A DNA stretch of 64,000 nt from Chlamydoabsidia padenii (taxonomy: Eukaryota; Mucoromycota; Mucoromycetes; Mucorales; Cunninghamellaceae). Location: contig JAIWND010000012.1 of the NCBI GenBank assembly GCA_025330725.1, positions 558,001 to 622,000 on the forward strand, written 5' to 3'. The position numbers and the translations under genes are program-made. The notes under the pieces were generated by a model that saw only the letters and a program-made list of their open reading frames with translations, was not told where the DNA came from and did not search any database. Shown here piece by piece: positions 22,988 through 34,548 of the stretch. The stretch's first letter is position 1, and each line of letters starts with the position of its first letter.

Positions 22988-24327
22988 CTATTCTAAGGGG
23001 AAGACTTGTCGGATATTCAAATTGATTCTGGCAGTAGACATGTAATCACCAAACAATTTCCACTCATCATCGTTTTTGGCTTGATTTGATCCAAGGTAGT
23101 CCGGTAGGGTGTTTTCCAGAATCCGTGGAACACCTATTGGTAAAAAAAAGAAAAAAAAAAAAAGAAAAAGAATATTAGACTGCTTCCTCCGCCTACCCCC
23201 TTCCCAATAATCTTACCATGATATGATAGTCGACTTGATCCAGACATAATAAGTAAATCCCCCGATCGCAAGCATAAAGGTATCGGTGGTATGTCTTTAT
23301 CTGATCCACCTATAAGATATATACATGCATGACCAAAACTGTAAAGAGTTCCAAGTTAATAATCCCCCAAGAGAGACTTTTGCCACATGCTATTTACCTA
23401 ACAGATACCAAGGGAGCATCCATGTTAACTTCACTTTTATCCACATGAGCCATCAATGTATCCCGTAGTTGATAATAATTAATCACCCCCGCCTCGGCCT
23501 TGAATGACGATCCCGGATAAGAGTTACACCAAGTATCGTAGCCCACCCCTTCCACAGCCGACACCACGGTTTTCGCCAGTCGATCCAACTCCTTGGGCAT
23601 CGGTAGACCATGTTCCAAATCATATATCTTGGTTTTCCAATCGTATTGATACCCTAATGTGACCCAGCGTTGTTTCCGTAGTAACTCGTCGGGTGGTGGT
23701 AACACATTGCCTGGTTGTTTTGCTCGAATATCGGATATTGTCAGAGTGCCTTGTTGATATCGTTTGTACATCTCCCATAAACCTTTGGCCGGTCGATCGT
23801 AATGAGCGTCTAGATTCGAAGTGTTGGGTGGTAGGGTGTAATCTGTCAAACAATGTTGGACAAGTCGGCGTTGTGCTTCTGGTGTGAATGGGTTAGGAAC
23901 AAGAATCAACCCTATCAAAACATCAAAAGTAAATTTAATCAGTTTTAGTTTGTGTTGGAGGGGGTTTACCTGGTATATCTGTCAATACATAGGCGTCCAG
24001 TGCACGTTGTTGCCATGAATCGTCATCCATGCCAAAAAGATCAGAGCACTGTTGTCGTAAATCCTTAGCCAAGGTCACCGATTTTATGTTCGAATACTGT
24101 TGAAGAAGTGTCGCCTTGTTATCCAACAATTGGCAAGTGTCGATTACTTGAGACATGGTTTCTTTTGGAATCACACGAGCCTTGAATTGACGTTCGGCAT
24201 ATCTGAATGGATTCTGGTTAACATATGATTCCACTTTTTGTCGTTTGGCCGCATTATCAGCTTGTTGTTGTTTCCATATCTTGATTTGACGCCGTGAGGT
24301 TAGATGAGATGGGGGCTGGTCTTCCAT
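22988..24327 (-). CDS. ALKBH1: AlkB homologue 1, Fe(II)/2-oxoglutarate dioxygenase
   Basis: Four exons (24327-23970, 23911-23398, 23338-23217, 23133-22988) give 379 residues. ALKBH1 signatures are visible: GLILVPNPFTPEAQ, QRWVTLGYQYDWKTKIYD, and GVINYYQLRDTLMAHVDKSE, whose HVD supplies two iron ligands. The segment SFGHACIYLIGG comes next, then LRSGDLLIMSGSSRLSYHGVPRIL with the distal His. RINLNIRQ carries the 2-oxoglutarate-binding arginines. Members demethylate nucleic acids (tRNA m1A and, debated, DNA 6mA). The third exon was found only by requiring the SFGHAC block between HVD and LRSGD. Confident of family, less of substrate. Confidence 0.88.
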
Positions 24328-24782
24328 TGGACAAAAAAAAAGAAAGAAAGAAAGAAAGAAAGAATAGAGTGCCATTTGTGTTTTTTTTCTTCTTTTCGAC
24401 TGGAGAAATATTTAAACGCCGATTGAAGTTAATCTTTTTCCATTTTCTGACACTTTTTCGAATCAGTGTTTCAATAATTAGCGTCATTACTTTATACTCT
24501 ACAAGATACACTGCACTAACTATCAAAAGTTATGGTGCCGCTCATTTATTTTGATATAATTGTCGTTTATTTGGTCATACCCTTTTTCATGCATTCTGAA
24601 GATTTTCTATCTGTTTTAAAACGCCGACTTGATCAAGACATACATTGATCAAGCTAGAATACCACAATCCCTTCACGCACTGTTATTATCAATATATGGA
24701 GTCAGTTAAAGCAGTATTTTATTGAGGAGCAAGTATACATTACAAGCATATATAAACAACTATAAGGGGATGGGTGGGGGAT
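24328..24782. promoter_or_regulatory. Promoter region of the ALKBH1-like gene
   Basis: Holds element copies at 24411-24422 (TTTAAACGCCGA, 84 bp before the start) and 24615-24626 (TTTAAAACGCCG). An AAAG microsatellite lies at 24332-24361. Confidence 0.5.
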
Positions 24783-27194
24783 CTAATCTATTTTGACATT
24801 TTGATATATTTTCTTGACAAACCAATGTCCAGCAGTGTGTCCAACAAAACCGAGCATACAAAACATGCTCAGGCATAATAAACCTGTGTAGCCAAAGTAA
24901 AAGCTTGTCTGGAAGGTTCCTGTCATTCTATAGTGGTAAAAATAAATGTGAGTTAAAATCATCCCAAGCATCGCCTCCAAGTTTTGTAACTTACTTTGTT
25001 TTGGTAAAGTAGTAATAGGTGGCATATATGTAAATATAAAATGATGTTGATGCGCAGGACATAAAGCTGACCCAATGCCTAAAAAAAAGAAAGTTAGTAA
25101 GTATGATTTGTTTCACTGCTTGTGTATCCCTCCCTCCCTCTCTCTCTCTCTCTTTTTTTTTTTTTTTTTTTAACATTACCATCGATGATCTTCAGAGTTA
25201 AGCAAAAAGTAAGTGCTTACAATCGACACACATGCGCTGACCACCAAAAGGATAAGGAAGACCAAAAACATGAATCCGTAGACATAATAGATCTTGTAGG
25301 TCCAGAAGGAGGTAAAAATAAAGTACATTTCGATAAAAATAGAGGCGAATGGCAGGATACCACCCAGGGCAGCAATGGCAAAAGGTTCTTGATACCAAAG
25401 TTTTTCAGGGATCGGACGAGGAATAGGATTGACACGAGTAGGGAATTCAAGGTGTGCATTATTACCCCAGCGTCTAGCGACAATAGCCCCCAAGATAGTC
25501 AGAGGGAAAACCACCAAAAGCCAAATGACGATCACGGAGAAGAGAGCCATGAAAGGTACCGCACGAGAGCTTGAATAGTAGATTGCTAAAGTGTTGATAT
25601 ACCCACCGATAAAGACGCCCGCCAAGGGAAGAAGAATAGCCGTCAGGATCACATTACGCACCCAATCCTTGCCACCATAGGTCGCATAAAACTTGGCACT
25701 AGTGTAGCCCGAGACTATGGCGGTCAAAATATAGACGACGACGCTTGCTGTTGTAATTGATGCACGCTCCGAATAAGATTGACCCATGATGATGTAGATG
25801 ATCATGATCAGACCCATTAACGCCATTTGCGCACCAATACCAACAAAAGCAGACATTAACATCAAACGTGGAGGTTGCCGAAAGACATCACCGTGTACTT
25901 GTTTCCAGCCATATCCTTCATCCCCAAGATCACGTTCCTATAATCATATATATATATATATATAAGATTGGGGTTTGGTATAAAAGAGACTACAAACAAG
26001 TTGCATACTTACAAAATCATCCAGGCCTTCTTCTTCTTGATCATATCTCGAAAAGTCTCGTTTGACAGTGCGTAGCAAGATAATAGACACCATACCAGTC
26101 AGGAAGAGCACCATCATAAAAGAGCTGCAGATAGAGAGCCAATGCACCTATACAAATAAAAAGGATAATAATACCAAGCAAGTTAGTATATCTCTTAAAT
26201 CCAAATCCAATAATAATACATTACATTGTGTTCAAAAAAATTGGCTTCCAGTAGTCGGTCGAATCGATCCTTGAAGAGAGTGTCAGTGGGTTGCCATGAT
26301 ACTGAATAAGTGAAGGTGAGTTCCGTAGGTGCTTCGGCATGAAGATCTATAGGGTTTTGTTGTTCCAGCGATACAGATATGATCTATATAAAAAGGAATG
26401 TTAAACCATATTTACCTTTTCGTCCACTCTCTGTTTCTTGACTTACCCTATCACCATTGTATTCAATCGTGAATGCCTTGTGCAAAAACAAAGGGGCAAT
26501 GACATTTCCGTTATCCGAGCGTATATTAGCCACTTCGCCTACCGGAGCATTAATTGGTAGATCATCTAAAACAAAGCAAAGCAAGAGAAATTAGTCAAAC
26601 ATGAGACCAGGTCAACTTTTTCAGATTTTTACCTATAAACATAGTAAACCAGTATTGTTGATAAATGGCCCGTATAAAGGTATCCGTCTTTTCTTTATCC
26701 AGTTGTGAGTTGCAGATAACTTGGTGATCCACAGGTTCTATGTATAAATGGAATAGAATTGGATTTAGTCATCCGTGAGTTCCTTCCTGCCCTTTATCAT
26801 AAGAGAATTTTACTTACGTAAGTATCGGATAGATATACCAGAGTTGACAAGATCCAGTCCTTGTAACGCTTCACCCAGAGTTTCATGCCGATGTTCAATT
26901 TCACCTTTGCCCCGACAAAATGGAAGTTGGTAATATGGGTAGGTTTCTTGTCTATTATAAACAGAGCCAACAGTATTCATCCAGGCTACTACTTCATCGT
27001 CTTCTTTGTACTATGATAAAGAATGCTGTTAGCATCAAAAGATGACGCGATAGAGGATTTCATTTTGTTGTTTACCGTACTTTATGGTTGTGTTCGTCAG
27101 CAGATACATTGCATAGGATGCTGCCTAAAATGACAAGTAAAATCAAAGATAAAGGATGTGTAAATGGATAAGGTGATGTTGTTTTCAGTTTCAT
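24783..27194 (-). CDS. Transmembrane 9 superfamily protein (EMP70/TM9SF)
   Basis: Nine exons (27194-27081, 27010-26818, 26737-26633, 26565-26447, 26383-26225, 26147-26013, 25937-25180, 25078-24995, 24927-24783) give 603 residues. A signal peptide leads into the lumenal domain with [16 protein letters not shown] and [13 protein letters not shown]. After the first membrane span ([16 protein letters not shown]) come [12 protein letters not shown] and [16 protein letters not shown], both family hallmarks. Eight further spans end in the KID C-terminus, the KXD Golgi-retention signal. Members act in endosome/Golgi sorting of membrane proteins and in adhesion. Confidence 0.92.
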
Positions 27195-27832
27195 ATGAAT
27201 TAGATTTATATAAAAGAAAGTAAAAAAAGTAAAAGAAGACAAAAATAAGATTGAATTTGACCAGCTGGTATTAAATTGAATCGGTGTTTAAATATCTCCA
27301 CCATTTAACTGACGTTTGTCAATGCACATGAAGCAGGGGCGTTGATGAATGTTCCTGACTTGCATGGTATGATCCCTTGTCAGCCAGTAAATATTAGGTT
27401 TGTTTAATTTGATAGATCATGTAAGGATGGAACAACCACCTCCTTTATCTTGATGATACTCGGGTCCAATCAGTCTTCCTGATCAGTTCATGTATTATTA
27501 CCCTCCAAATCTAATCAGACATACTGAACACAGGAACATAATGTTCAATAGGAATTGGATTAAACAATAGAGAGTCAAGTTTATAAGACAAGATAACCAA
27601 GCTGACCCTTTTCAACACTGGATCAGCGTGATTTGAAATGTAAGCAGTTGATGATTAAAAGAGAGGATTGATAGTTTTATTGACAAGGTTCTAAATGTAT
27701 ATAGTACTATCAAAGTTCTAACTAGGCGGAGAGGGAGGGGAAGAGATATACTAGATAAAAAGAAATTGTAAAGTTTAAAAAGGTAAAAGAGGGGAAGGAT
27801 CGAGATACACCAAAAAGATTGACAAAAGTATT
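27195..27832. promoter_or_regulatory. Promoter region of the TM9SF gene
   Basis: Element copy TCGGTGTTTAAA at 27281-27292, 87 bp before the start. The remaining 500 bp shows no gene or repeat I can support. Confidence 0.5.
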
Positions 27833-28399
27833 TTAACGATAAGGAGTTTCGGCTTGCAAGTTTCTATAAAACAAAATGACGTGAGTTACATCATACCCAC
27901 CCATCCCCCCCGACTATTCGGTTTATTAGCCCTATTTGTCCATATCGCTTACCTGGCAATTTCCACTTCCCACTTGTCACCGTTAGCCAAAAGCTTTTCC
28001 TTGTTATAAAGTAGTTCTTCGTGAGTTTCGGTAATGTATTCGTAGTTGGGACCTTCGACAATAGCATCCACTAGAGATAAGAAAAAAAGTATTAGTTAGA
28101 TTCCACAAAAGATACTGCTTCTATCTTTTATAATAGCTGATCCTACCTGGACAAGCTTCTTGACAGAATCCACAGTAACTAGAATGAATGTTAAAAAAGT
28201 TTAGTAAGAGTCATTCCCTTCCATTTCTATTTCCCGGTCTCTACTTACATGCACTTGGTCATATCAATATCGTAGCGGGTAGTTCGACGAGATCCATCGT
28301 CACGAGGTTCGGCTTCAATGGTGATAGCTTGGGCAGGACAGATAGCTTCACAGAGCTTACAAGCAATACAACGTTCTTCACCTATAATAAAACAAGACA

Positions 28400-28455
<56 letters not shown>

Positions 28456-28924
28456 GTATACAGCCCCTAACTTTTTTTTCTTTCTTTCTTTGATATGTTT
28501 ACCTGTAGGATAGCGACGAAGAGCATGTTCACCACGGAAACGAGGAGAGAGAGCACCCTTTTCGAAAGGATAATAGATGGTGTAAGGAGGACGGAAGAAT
28601 TGTTCGAGAACAACCCACATACCACGCATCAATTCAGTCAAAAGAAGTTGGCGAGCAGCAACGTCAAGAGCACCAGGCGCTTTACCGGGATATTGGAAGC
28701 TTTTGTCTTGAGGAGAAGCATGTTTGGTGACAGAAGAAGTGCTGAATCGAGCCAATTGACTACCCATGGGGGCAACCAAAAGACGTGAAGCTATTGTTTT
28801 ACAAATCCAACGTTAATTAGTCAAGAGTGTTTGGTGTTACTATCATCATGAGTTGCTTACCAGGGACAAAGGTGTGGCGAGTAGCTGTAGTCGTCAATGA
28901 TTTTGTGACGTTTAAAAAGTTCAT
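27833..28924 (-). CDS. NADH:ubiquinone oxidoreductase 23-kDa iron-sulphur subunit (NDUFS8/TYKY)
   Basis: Matrix-arm subunit of complex I carrying two [4Fe-4S] clusters, N6a and N6b. Six exons (28924-28861, 28790-28503, 28381-28249, 28178-28147, 28070-27953, 27863-27833) give 221 residues. A mitochondrial presequence is followed by LRYP-like [19 protein letters not shown] and then [19 protein letters not shown], so both CxxCxxCxxxCP motifs are complete across the junctions. The C-terminus [15 protein letters not shown] is typical. The intron 28382-28502 contains a (GT)n tract. Presence of complex I rules out a Saccharomyces-type yeast. Confidence 0.94.
28402..28453 (+). repeat. (GT)n microsatellite inside an NDUFS8 intron
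   Basis: Uninterrupted GT dinucleotides of about 50 bp, wholly within the intron between exons 2 and 3. It accounts for a spurious plus-strand ORF with a Cys-Val run. Confidence 0.95.
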
Positions 28925-29194
28925 ATTCTATATGTATAAAAAGAGAGAATATGTAACAAGGAAGAGTGGGGAGTTTAGAAGGATTGAAGAGAGAGTTCAC
29001 AAAACTAAAGAAGAAGACGGGTCAGTCTTTTTTTTTTTTTTTTTTTTTCTTTCAAAACAAAATTGAAGATTTCCCCTCGGCCACTGTGACGTGGGGCGGC
29101 ATTTCAAATCAGATCTTCCCCTATTTTTTTATTTTTTGACAACTGGCAAAAACATTTTTTTCCCTTCTTCCTTACCACTTTCTCCCTTTTGCTC
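28925..29194. promoter_or_regulatory. Bidirectional promoter of NDUFS8 and uS5m
   Basis: Only 270 bp separate the two start codons. The element copy GCGGCATTTCAAA is at 29096-29108, 172 bp from the NDUFS8 start and 87 bp from the uS5m start. A T run of about 21 nt lies at 29029-29050. Confidence 0.55.
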
Positions 29195-30173
29195 ATGTTG
29201 TCCTTGGCAAGGTCTTTTACCAAGCTCTCAGTTATCCCGACTTCTAGAGTCTTACCAGGTAACTGCAATGAATTGAAAAAGAAGAAAATAGCTACTATTA
29301 CTAACAATGAATTTTGTTGTTTTTTACTTTTTTTTTTTTTTTTAGTGGCTGCTGTAAACAGTAGTCGATTCTATGCAACAGTTGAAAACAACAAACGACC
29401 ACGACACGAAGGACTTGATAAGGAAAACCTGCCTCAACTCAACAAGGTCGACTCGATTCTCGATTTCCCCAGCGACAAACCCTCTTCGCTCGATCAACCC
29501 AAAGTCTATTCTTCCTACCGACCTTCGGATGTTGTCCTGAATACTGTCACGGATATCATCGACACACAACTGTCTAATTCTGAACAAGCCAGTTTGATCA
29601 AGAAGGCCTTGGTGATCAAGCGGGTGGTCAACATGAATGGTAAAGGAAAACAGCCCTCAATGTATGCTTTGGTGGTGGTCGGTAACGGTAATGGATTGGC
29701 TGGTTATGGTGAAGGCAAGGACGAAGAAGCTAGTAGGGCAGTACGAAAAGCAACCAATCGCGCTATCAAGAACTTGCGTTACTTTGATCGTTATGATAAC
29801 CGCACTGTGTCTATGGATATCACTCACAAATTCCATGCTACTAAATTGTACCTCCGTAGTAGACCTCCAGGTAAAAAAAAAAAAAAAAAAGAGAACAAGG
29901 CGATATCTTGATAGAAAACGATTAATCACTCAACATTCTTTATCGACTCAAATAGGTTTTGGCTGTCGTGCAAATCATTATGTCCACGAAATCTGTCGCT
30001 GTATTGGTATTCAAGATCTCAGTGGTAAAGTCCGTGGATCAAGAACTCCTATGAATGTTATTAAGGCCACTTTTGAAGCTCTCTCCAACCAAACACTTCC
30101 TGATGATATTGCCAAGATGCGTGGAAAGAAACTAGCTGATGTCCAACGTACTTATTATGGTGGTGATCAATAG
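29195..30173 (+). CDS. MRPS5: Mitochondrial ribosomal protein uS5m (MRPS5 family)
   Basis: Three exons (29195-29258, 29346-29870, 29956-30173) give 268 residues. An N-terminal presequence (LARSFTKLSVIPTSRV) targets mitochondria. The S5 double-stranded-RNA-binding fold shows VIKRVVNMNGKGKQPSMYAL, GNGNGLAGYGEGKDEEA and AVRKATNRAIKNL. The C-terminal domain shows GCRANHYVHEICRCIGI, DLSGKVRGSRTPMNVIKAT and TLPDDIAKMRGKK. It sits at the mRNA entry side of the small subunit. An upstream in-frame TTG at 29189 was not used. Confidence 0.92.
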
Positions 30174-31044
30174 ATTTAGAACTGTCATTTATACATCTGC
30201 ACATACAATTCATACATACAATCATCCTTCCCTCTCACCCTCCGCATCCCTCTCTCTCTCTCTCTTTTTTTCTTACTCTAGTTAATCTTCTTTTTACCAT
30301 TATATGTAAACTATCTAAATAAAATAAACATATTCCATCAATACCTTGTCTCTGGCCTTGGGGGAAATGACTCATTGAAGTGTGTGTAGTCAACTTGCCT
30401 AAATGTTGATGCCACTTGTGATTGTTTTGATTTCAAACAATGGTATTATCTTATACTTTTAAGCAAGGAATCATTATAATCTCGTGCAATCCATACTACG
30501 TTTGTTACCAAAGGCTGGAACGAGAAAGATCATGTACTGTATACTTATCCCTTTGTAACTCGATTGCCCTAATTCCTTCCTGAATCGTAGACCATTATTA
30601 CTCTGAATGTATAAAGTTTAACCCTAAAACATTCATTTAATGAACCCCATCGTGTATCTTCATTGCTTTCTCCATATGGAAGATATCATTTAGACTTTTA
30701 TCACATAACCATACGGGCGGGAATTGAAAAGAAAGGATCTGCATATCCATTATATATATTCAAATCCCGATTGCGTCTTTTTGCATACAGTCAAGACCCC
30801 TACTGGATGTTGTAAAGTTTGATTCTTTTTTCTTTATTGTTAATGTTTTTGATAAATAAATAATAAAAAGTAAAACTATAGACGAGAAGACAACAAGAAG
30901 GAAGTGTGTGCGTGTGTGTGTGTGTGTGGGGGGGGTAAATGGGGTATCAAAAAGGGTAAAAAACAAACAATAAGGGGACTATGTATAAATAAAAGGTGAC
31001 ATGGGAAGGTGGGGAGGGAAACATACAAACTGAACAGTAAGTAG
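30174..31044. other. Convergent intergenic spacer with two element copies
   Basis: Lies between the 3' ends of uS5m and the PAK gene. No credible ORF. Element copies at 30717-30728 (GCGGGAATTGAA) and 30759-30770 (TTCAAATCCCGA) face each other 30 bp apart. A GT tract ending in a G run is at 30903-30936. Confidence 0.45.
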
Positions 31045-33532
31045 TTAATCAGCTGCGCTAATGACGTCTAGACTATCAACGATTTCTTGTTCGTATTGAT
31101 TTTGATCAAGTTGTTTCGTTTTCTTGACCAAAGCTGCAGTGATTTCGGGTGTGGTGGCCAAAGCCAAAAAAGGATGCTAGAGAAAGAAAAAGAAGAGGAT
31201 TTGATGAGTATGTTTTTGCTTGTTTTTTTGTTTGTGATATTTTACCTTGAGTAGTTGTTCAGCATCAGGTCGGAGATAAGTATCGATTGTCGTACATTGC
31301 TTGATAAAGTCGAGGAGCAGATCAGACCATTTCTCGGGACAATCCATGTCAGGTACACCATTTGCAGCGATCAAGAAGACAGCCTATTTGATAATAATCA
31401 TAATAATCATAATAAAAAGGATCGTTTAGACTTCCGTTCCCCCCCACCCCCACCTGATCTTCTTACCCGCAGAGGAGGATGATCAATATAAGGTGGATTG
31501 CCTTGTGCCATTTCCATCAATGTCACACCCAAACTCCATATATCTGCCTTGGTATCGTACTCCGTTCCTTTAATGACTTCGGGTGCCTATTTTTATAAGA
31601 GAGTGTGTGTTAGTAAGCAAAAGTTTAGTCCAATATATCCTATCTTACCATCCAATAAGGAGTTCCCACTACAGATCGGCGTTTGTCTTGATCCACAATC
31701 AGTTGTGCGCATTGACTAAAATCGGCTGTAATGACCATCCACAAAAAAAAAGTAGGTTAGTTGAGATCATCCGCCCTTGTTTTCCTTTTTTAACCAAAGT
31801 TACCTAATTTAATATCACCACGCATATTCAACAAGATATTATCGCTTCGAATATCTCTATGGATACGATGCAGTCGATGCAGATGAGCCAAGGCACGTAC
31901 CACTTCCCTTGTGATTCTTGCCATGTTAGCTTCGGTAAACACCAAGGCAGAGGAAGAAGCAATGATATCAGCCAAAGAGATATCCATGTATTCAGTGACC
32001 ACCCATATATCATCGTCCACCGTATATTTCCCCACCAGTTCAATGATATTCGGATGCCGACTCATCTTCATGGTGTTCAGTTCTTGATCCAATTTGGCGA
32101 GTTTCTCTTTGGCAAAGGGCGAGATTTTCTTGATTGCTACCTATAGAACTCCCAAGAATAATAAAAAAAAAAGTGAGTATATTGGACATGGTTAAAATTT
32201 AAGCTTAGTAATGTATACTTACCAAGCGGTTCGTTAGAGAATGTTTCGCGGCATACATGGGACCCGAATCACCTTCAGCAATAAGCGTAAGATCTGAGTA
32301 AAAGGCAGATGGTGGACCGGTTTCCACAATGTCATCTACAAAGATTCCATATGAGTAATTATGTTGTATTTTTAATTTTCATTAGACTTACCAATGAAGT
32401 GAGATCCAAATGACAGGGACGATGTGGACAATGAGGATGGCATATGAAGATCCCTCATAGATGTATCACCTGATCAAAATAATAAGAGTTAGTACGTTGC
32501 ACATGAGTTGTTTTAAAAATAGATGCAAGTATTATATGTTGAGTGTGTGTATATGTAAGGAGGAGTTGGAGGAGCAGGAGAAGTGAGATGAGTGGATCAA
32601 GTAAAAAGGAGAAAAGGGAATGATAATCGTGAGAGTACAATAAGCCCAAAATGATAATTAACAACTTACAAGTTTCATGAGTGATGGGAGAGGTATTGTT
32701 GGAAGTTATGTCGTCATAGTGATCATCGTCTATATCAATTGAAGGTAATGGTCGATGTTGTAATTGCCGTAAAAGTGTATCAGTAAAGATACCCGTATCA
32801 TTGGTGGTTGCATACATGCGTTGATGATCTTGTTCTTGTAATAGTAATTCCAATATCGATGAACCTTCTTGATCCGATACAGCAGGGGTAAAGGAAGGAG
32901 GTGGTGGAAGAGGAATAGTTGAAGATTGGATGACACCAGATGCTTGTAATATCTTTTGCCATTCTGAAGGTAGTCCCACCAAGCCATAATCATCGACTTG
33001 TACATGAACATTGTGCTGAATGTTGTAAGGTTTACCAATACCTGGTAGAGTCGGTACCAGGTTGGGATTGATATAATTTGTATTCAAGACATCATCGCTT
33101 GGTAAATTTGACTGCCATACATCTGGTAGTCCCTATTATCAGGTGTACAAAATAATAAGAATAACAACAATCATAAAATGTCAGTTCATCATATCACCCA
33201 CGAGGTAAGGTTACATTTCGCTCTTTATTATTTATTCTTACCATGAATTTACCAGTTAATCTATTGTATTCAACATGAATACCATGTTCGAAATGTGTAG
33301 GTTTGCCAATATCCTTGATCGTAGTTGTTTTTGGTATCGAGTTGGACATTGTTGTTGATATAGAAGCATCACCTACTTGAGATCGCCAACGACTTTTTGT
33401 TCGCTTGAGTGAAGGGGAGACAGATAAAGTGGAAGATGGAGTGGTGCACAAGGCTGACATTGTTGAAGGATAGGATTCAGACTTTTTCGTTAAGGGGTCA
33501 AGTGTTGAAGTATGTGATAAGGCATTGCCCAT
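31045..33532 (-). CDS. PAK/STE20-type kinase with two CRIB motifs and a DFS activation site
   Basis: Nine exons (33532-33242, 33132-32670, 32469-32392, 32335-32223, 32140-31804, 31725-31649, 31586-31467, 31383-31246, 31176-31045) give 582 residues. MGNALS is a candidate N-myristoylation site. The first CRIB/PBD runs [16 protein letters not shown] into [12 protein letters not shown] second, [16 protein letters not shown] into [10 protein letters not shown], begins near residue 128. The kinase domain has [17 protein letters not shown] (about 415), ADFSQCAQL where DFG is expected, and VGTPYWMAPEVI. Cdc42/Rac-GTP should bind the CRIBs and release autoinhibition. HRD and VAIK are intact, so activity is plausible despite the DFS. 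Confidence 0.88.
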
Positions 33533-34484
33533 TGAGCGAAATGACGAGTAAAAACAAGAGAATAGGAGAAGAAGATGATAGTAATAAGTTACGTTTTATG
33601 TGAATGAATGGAGTAAACGAAAGAAGAGGAAGAGGGAAAAAAAAAAACAAGGAGGTCAACTTTTTTTTTTGTCAACCTTCCCTTTTTATTTGCTGTCGGA
33701 GTTTCGGGTGATCAGGCTCTCATCAGTCTGTATGTGCTGTACAAAGTCTACAATGCCTTGATTATTCCACTCATATAAACCCTTGATATTAAACATAATA
33801 CAAAAAAAGATTACTAAACTTTTTATTGTATTCACTTGATAGACATGGGCAGCCTAAAAGGTAAGATGAATCAAACAAGCTCGCGGGGTTTGAACGTGGG
33901 AGGATTGAAAGCCCTCTTGTCTTTCTCTACTCATGCCACTACTTCAAGGAAGAGAAAAGACTTTCAAGAAATAGGACAGTCAATAGTCTCTTTGTTCTTT
34001 TTCTAAAAAGGCATCTTGAAGGGTGAATTGATAAACATTGTAATCGAAGTGTGCAAAAGAGCTCAGCTACTTTTTTAAAGGCCGCCATTATAGGGACTTT
34101 TTTTGCAACATTGTTTTGCATGGATTTCATAGTTGTAAAACTAACGGGTTTGGATACCATCATGACCAACACAGATAGCGTCAGTGCAGGAGATGTAATC
34201 TTTATCATTCAATTCACTATGAATAGGTTTCGATCAAAACTCCCGGGTAAGGGGTATTCCCCCCTTCATCAAAAGAAGATTTGACAGGCAGACCTTGGAT
34301 TGATAATTGGGGTCTTGATGCTCATGTGTTGTATTGTTTGTATCGATAGAAACCCCCCATTCATGGTCATATTCACTCGTATATGATGTATCATTTAACA
34401 GAACACTTTACTCATACCTTGTCAATCCGTTTTTGCATTCATCGGAATTTGAATTCCTCCGGTAAAATTTTTTTACTTGAGGGA

Positions 34485-34526
<42 letters not shown>

Positions 34527-34548
34527 CAGTCTTCTCAATCGCTTCCAA
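33533..34548. promoter_or_regulatory. Divergent spacer between PAK kinase and PUS10
   Basis: About 1 kb with no credible gene. Element copies: 33883-33894 (GCGGGGTTTGAA) and 34442-34453 (TCGGAATTTGAA), the latter 96 bp before the PUS10 start and partly palindromic with the following CCTCCGG. A T run of about 36 nt (34491-34526) precedes PUS10. Confidence 0.5.

Noticed and set aside
28188..28493. Plus-strand ORF with a Cys-Val run
   Set aside because: It reads through the (GT)n microsatellite and introns of NDUFS8 on the other strand.
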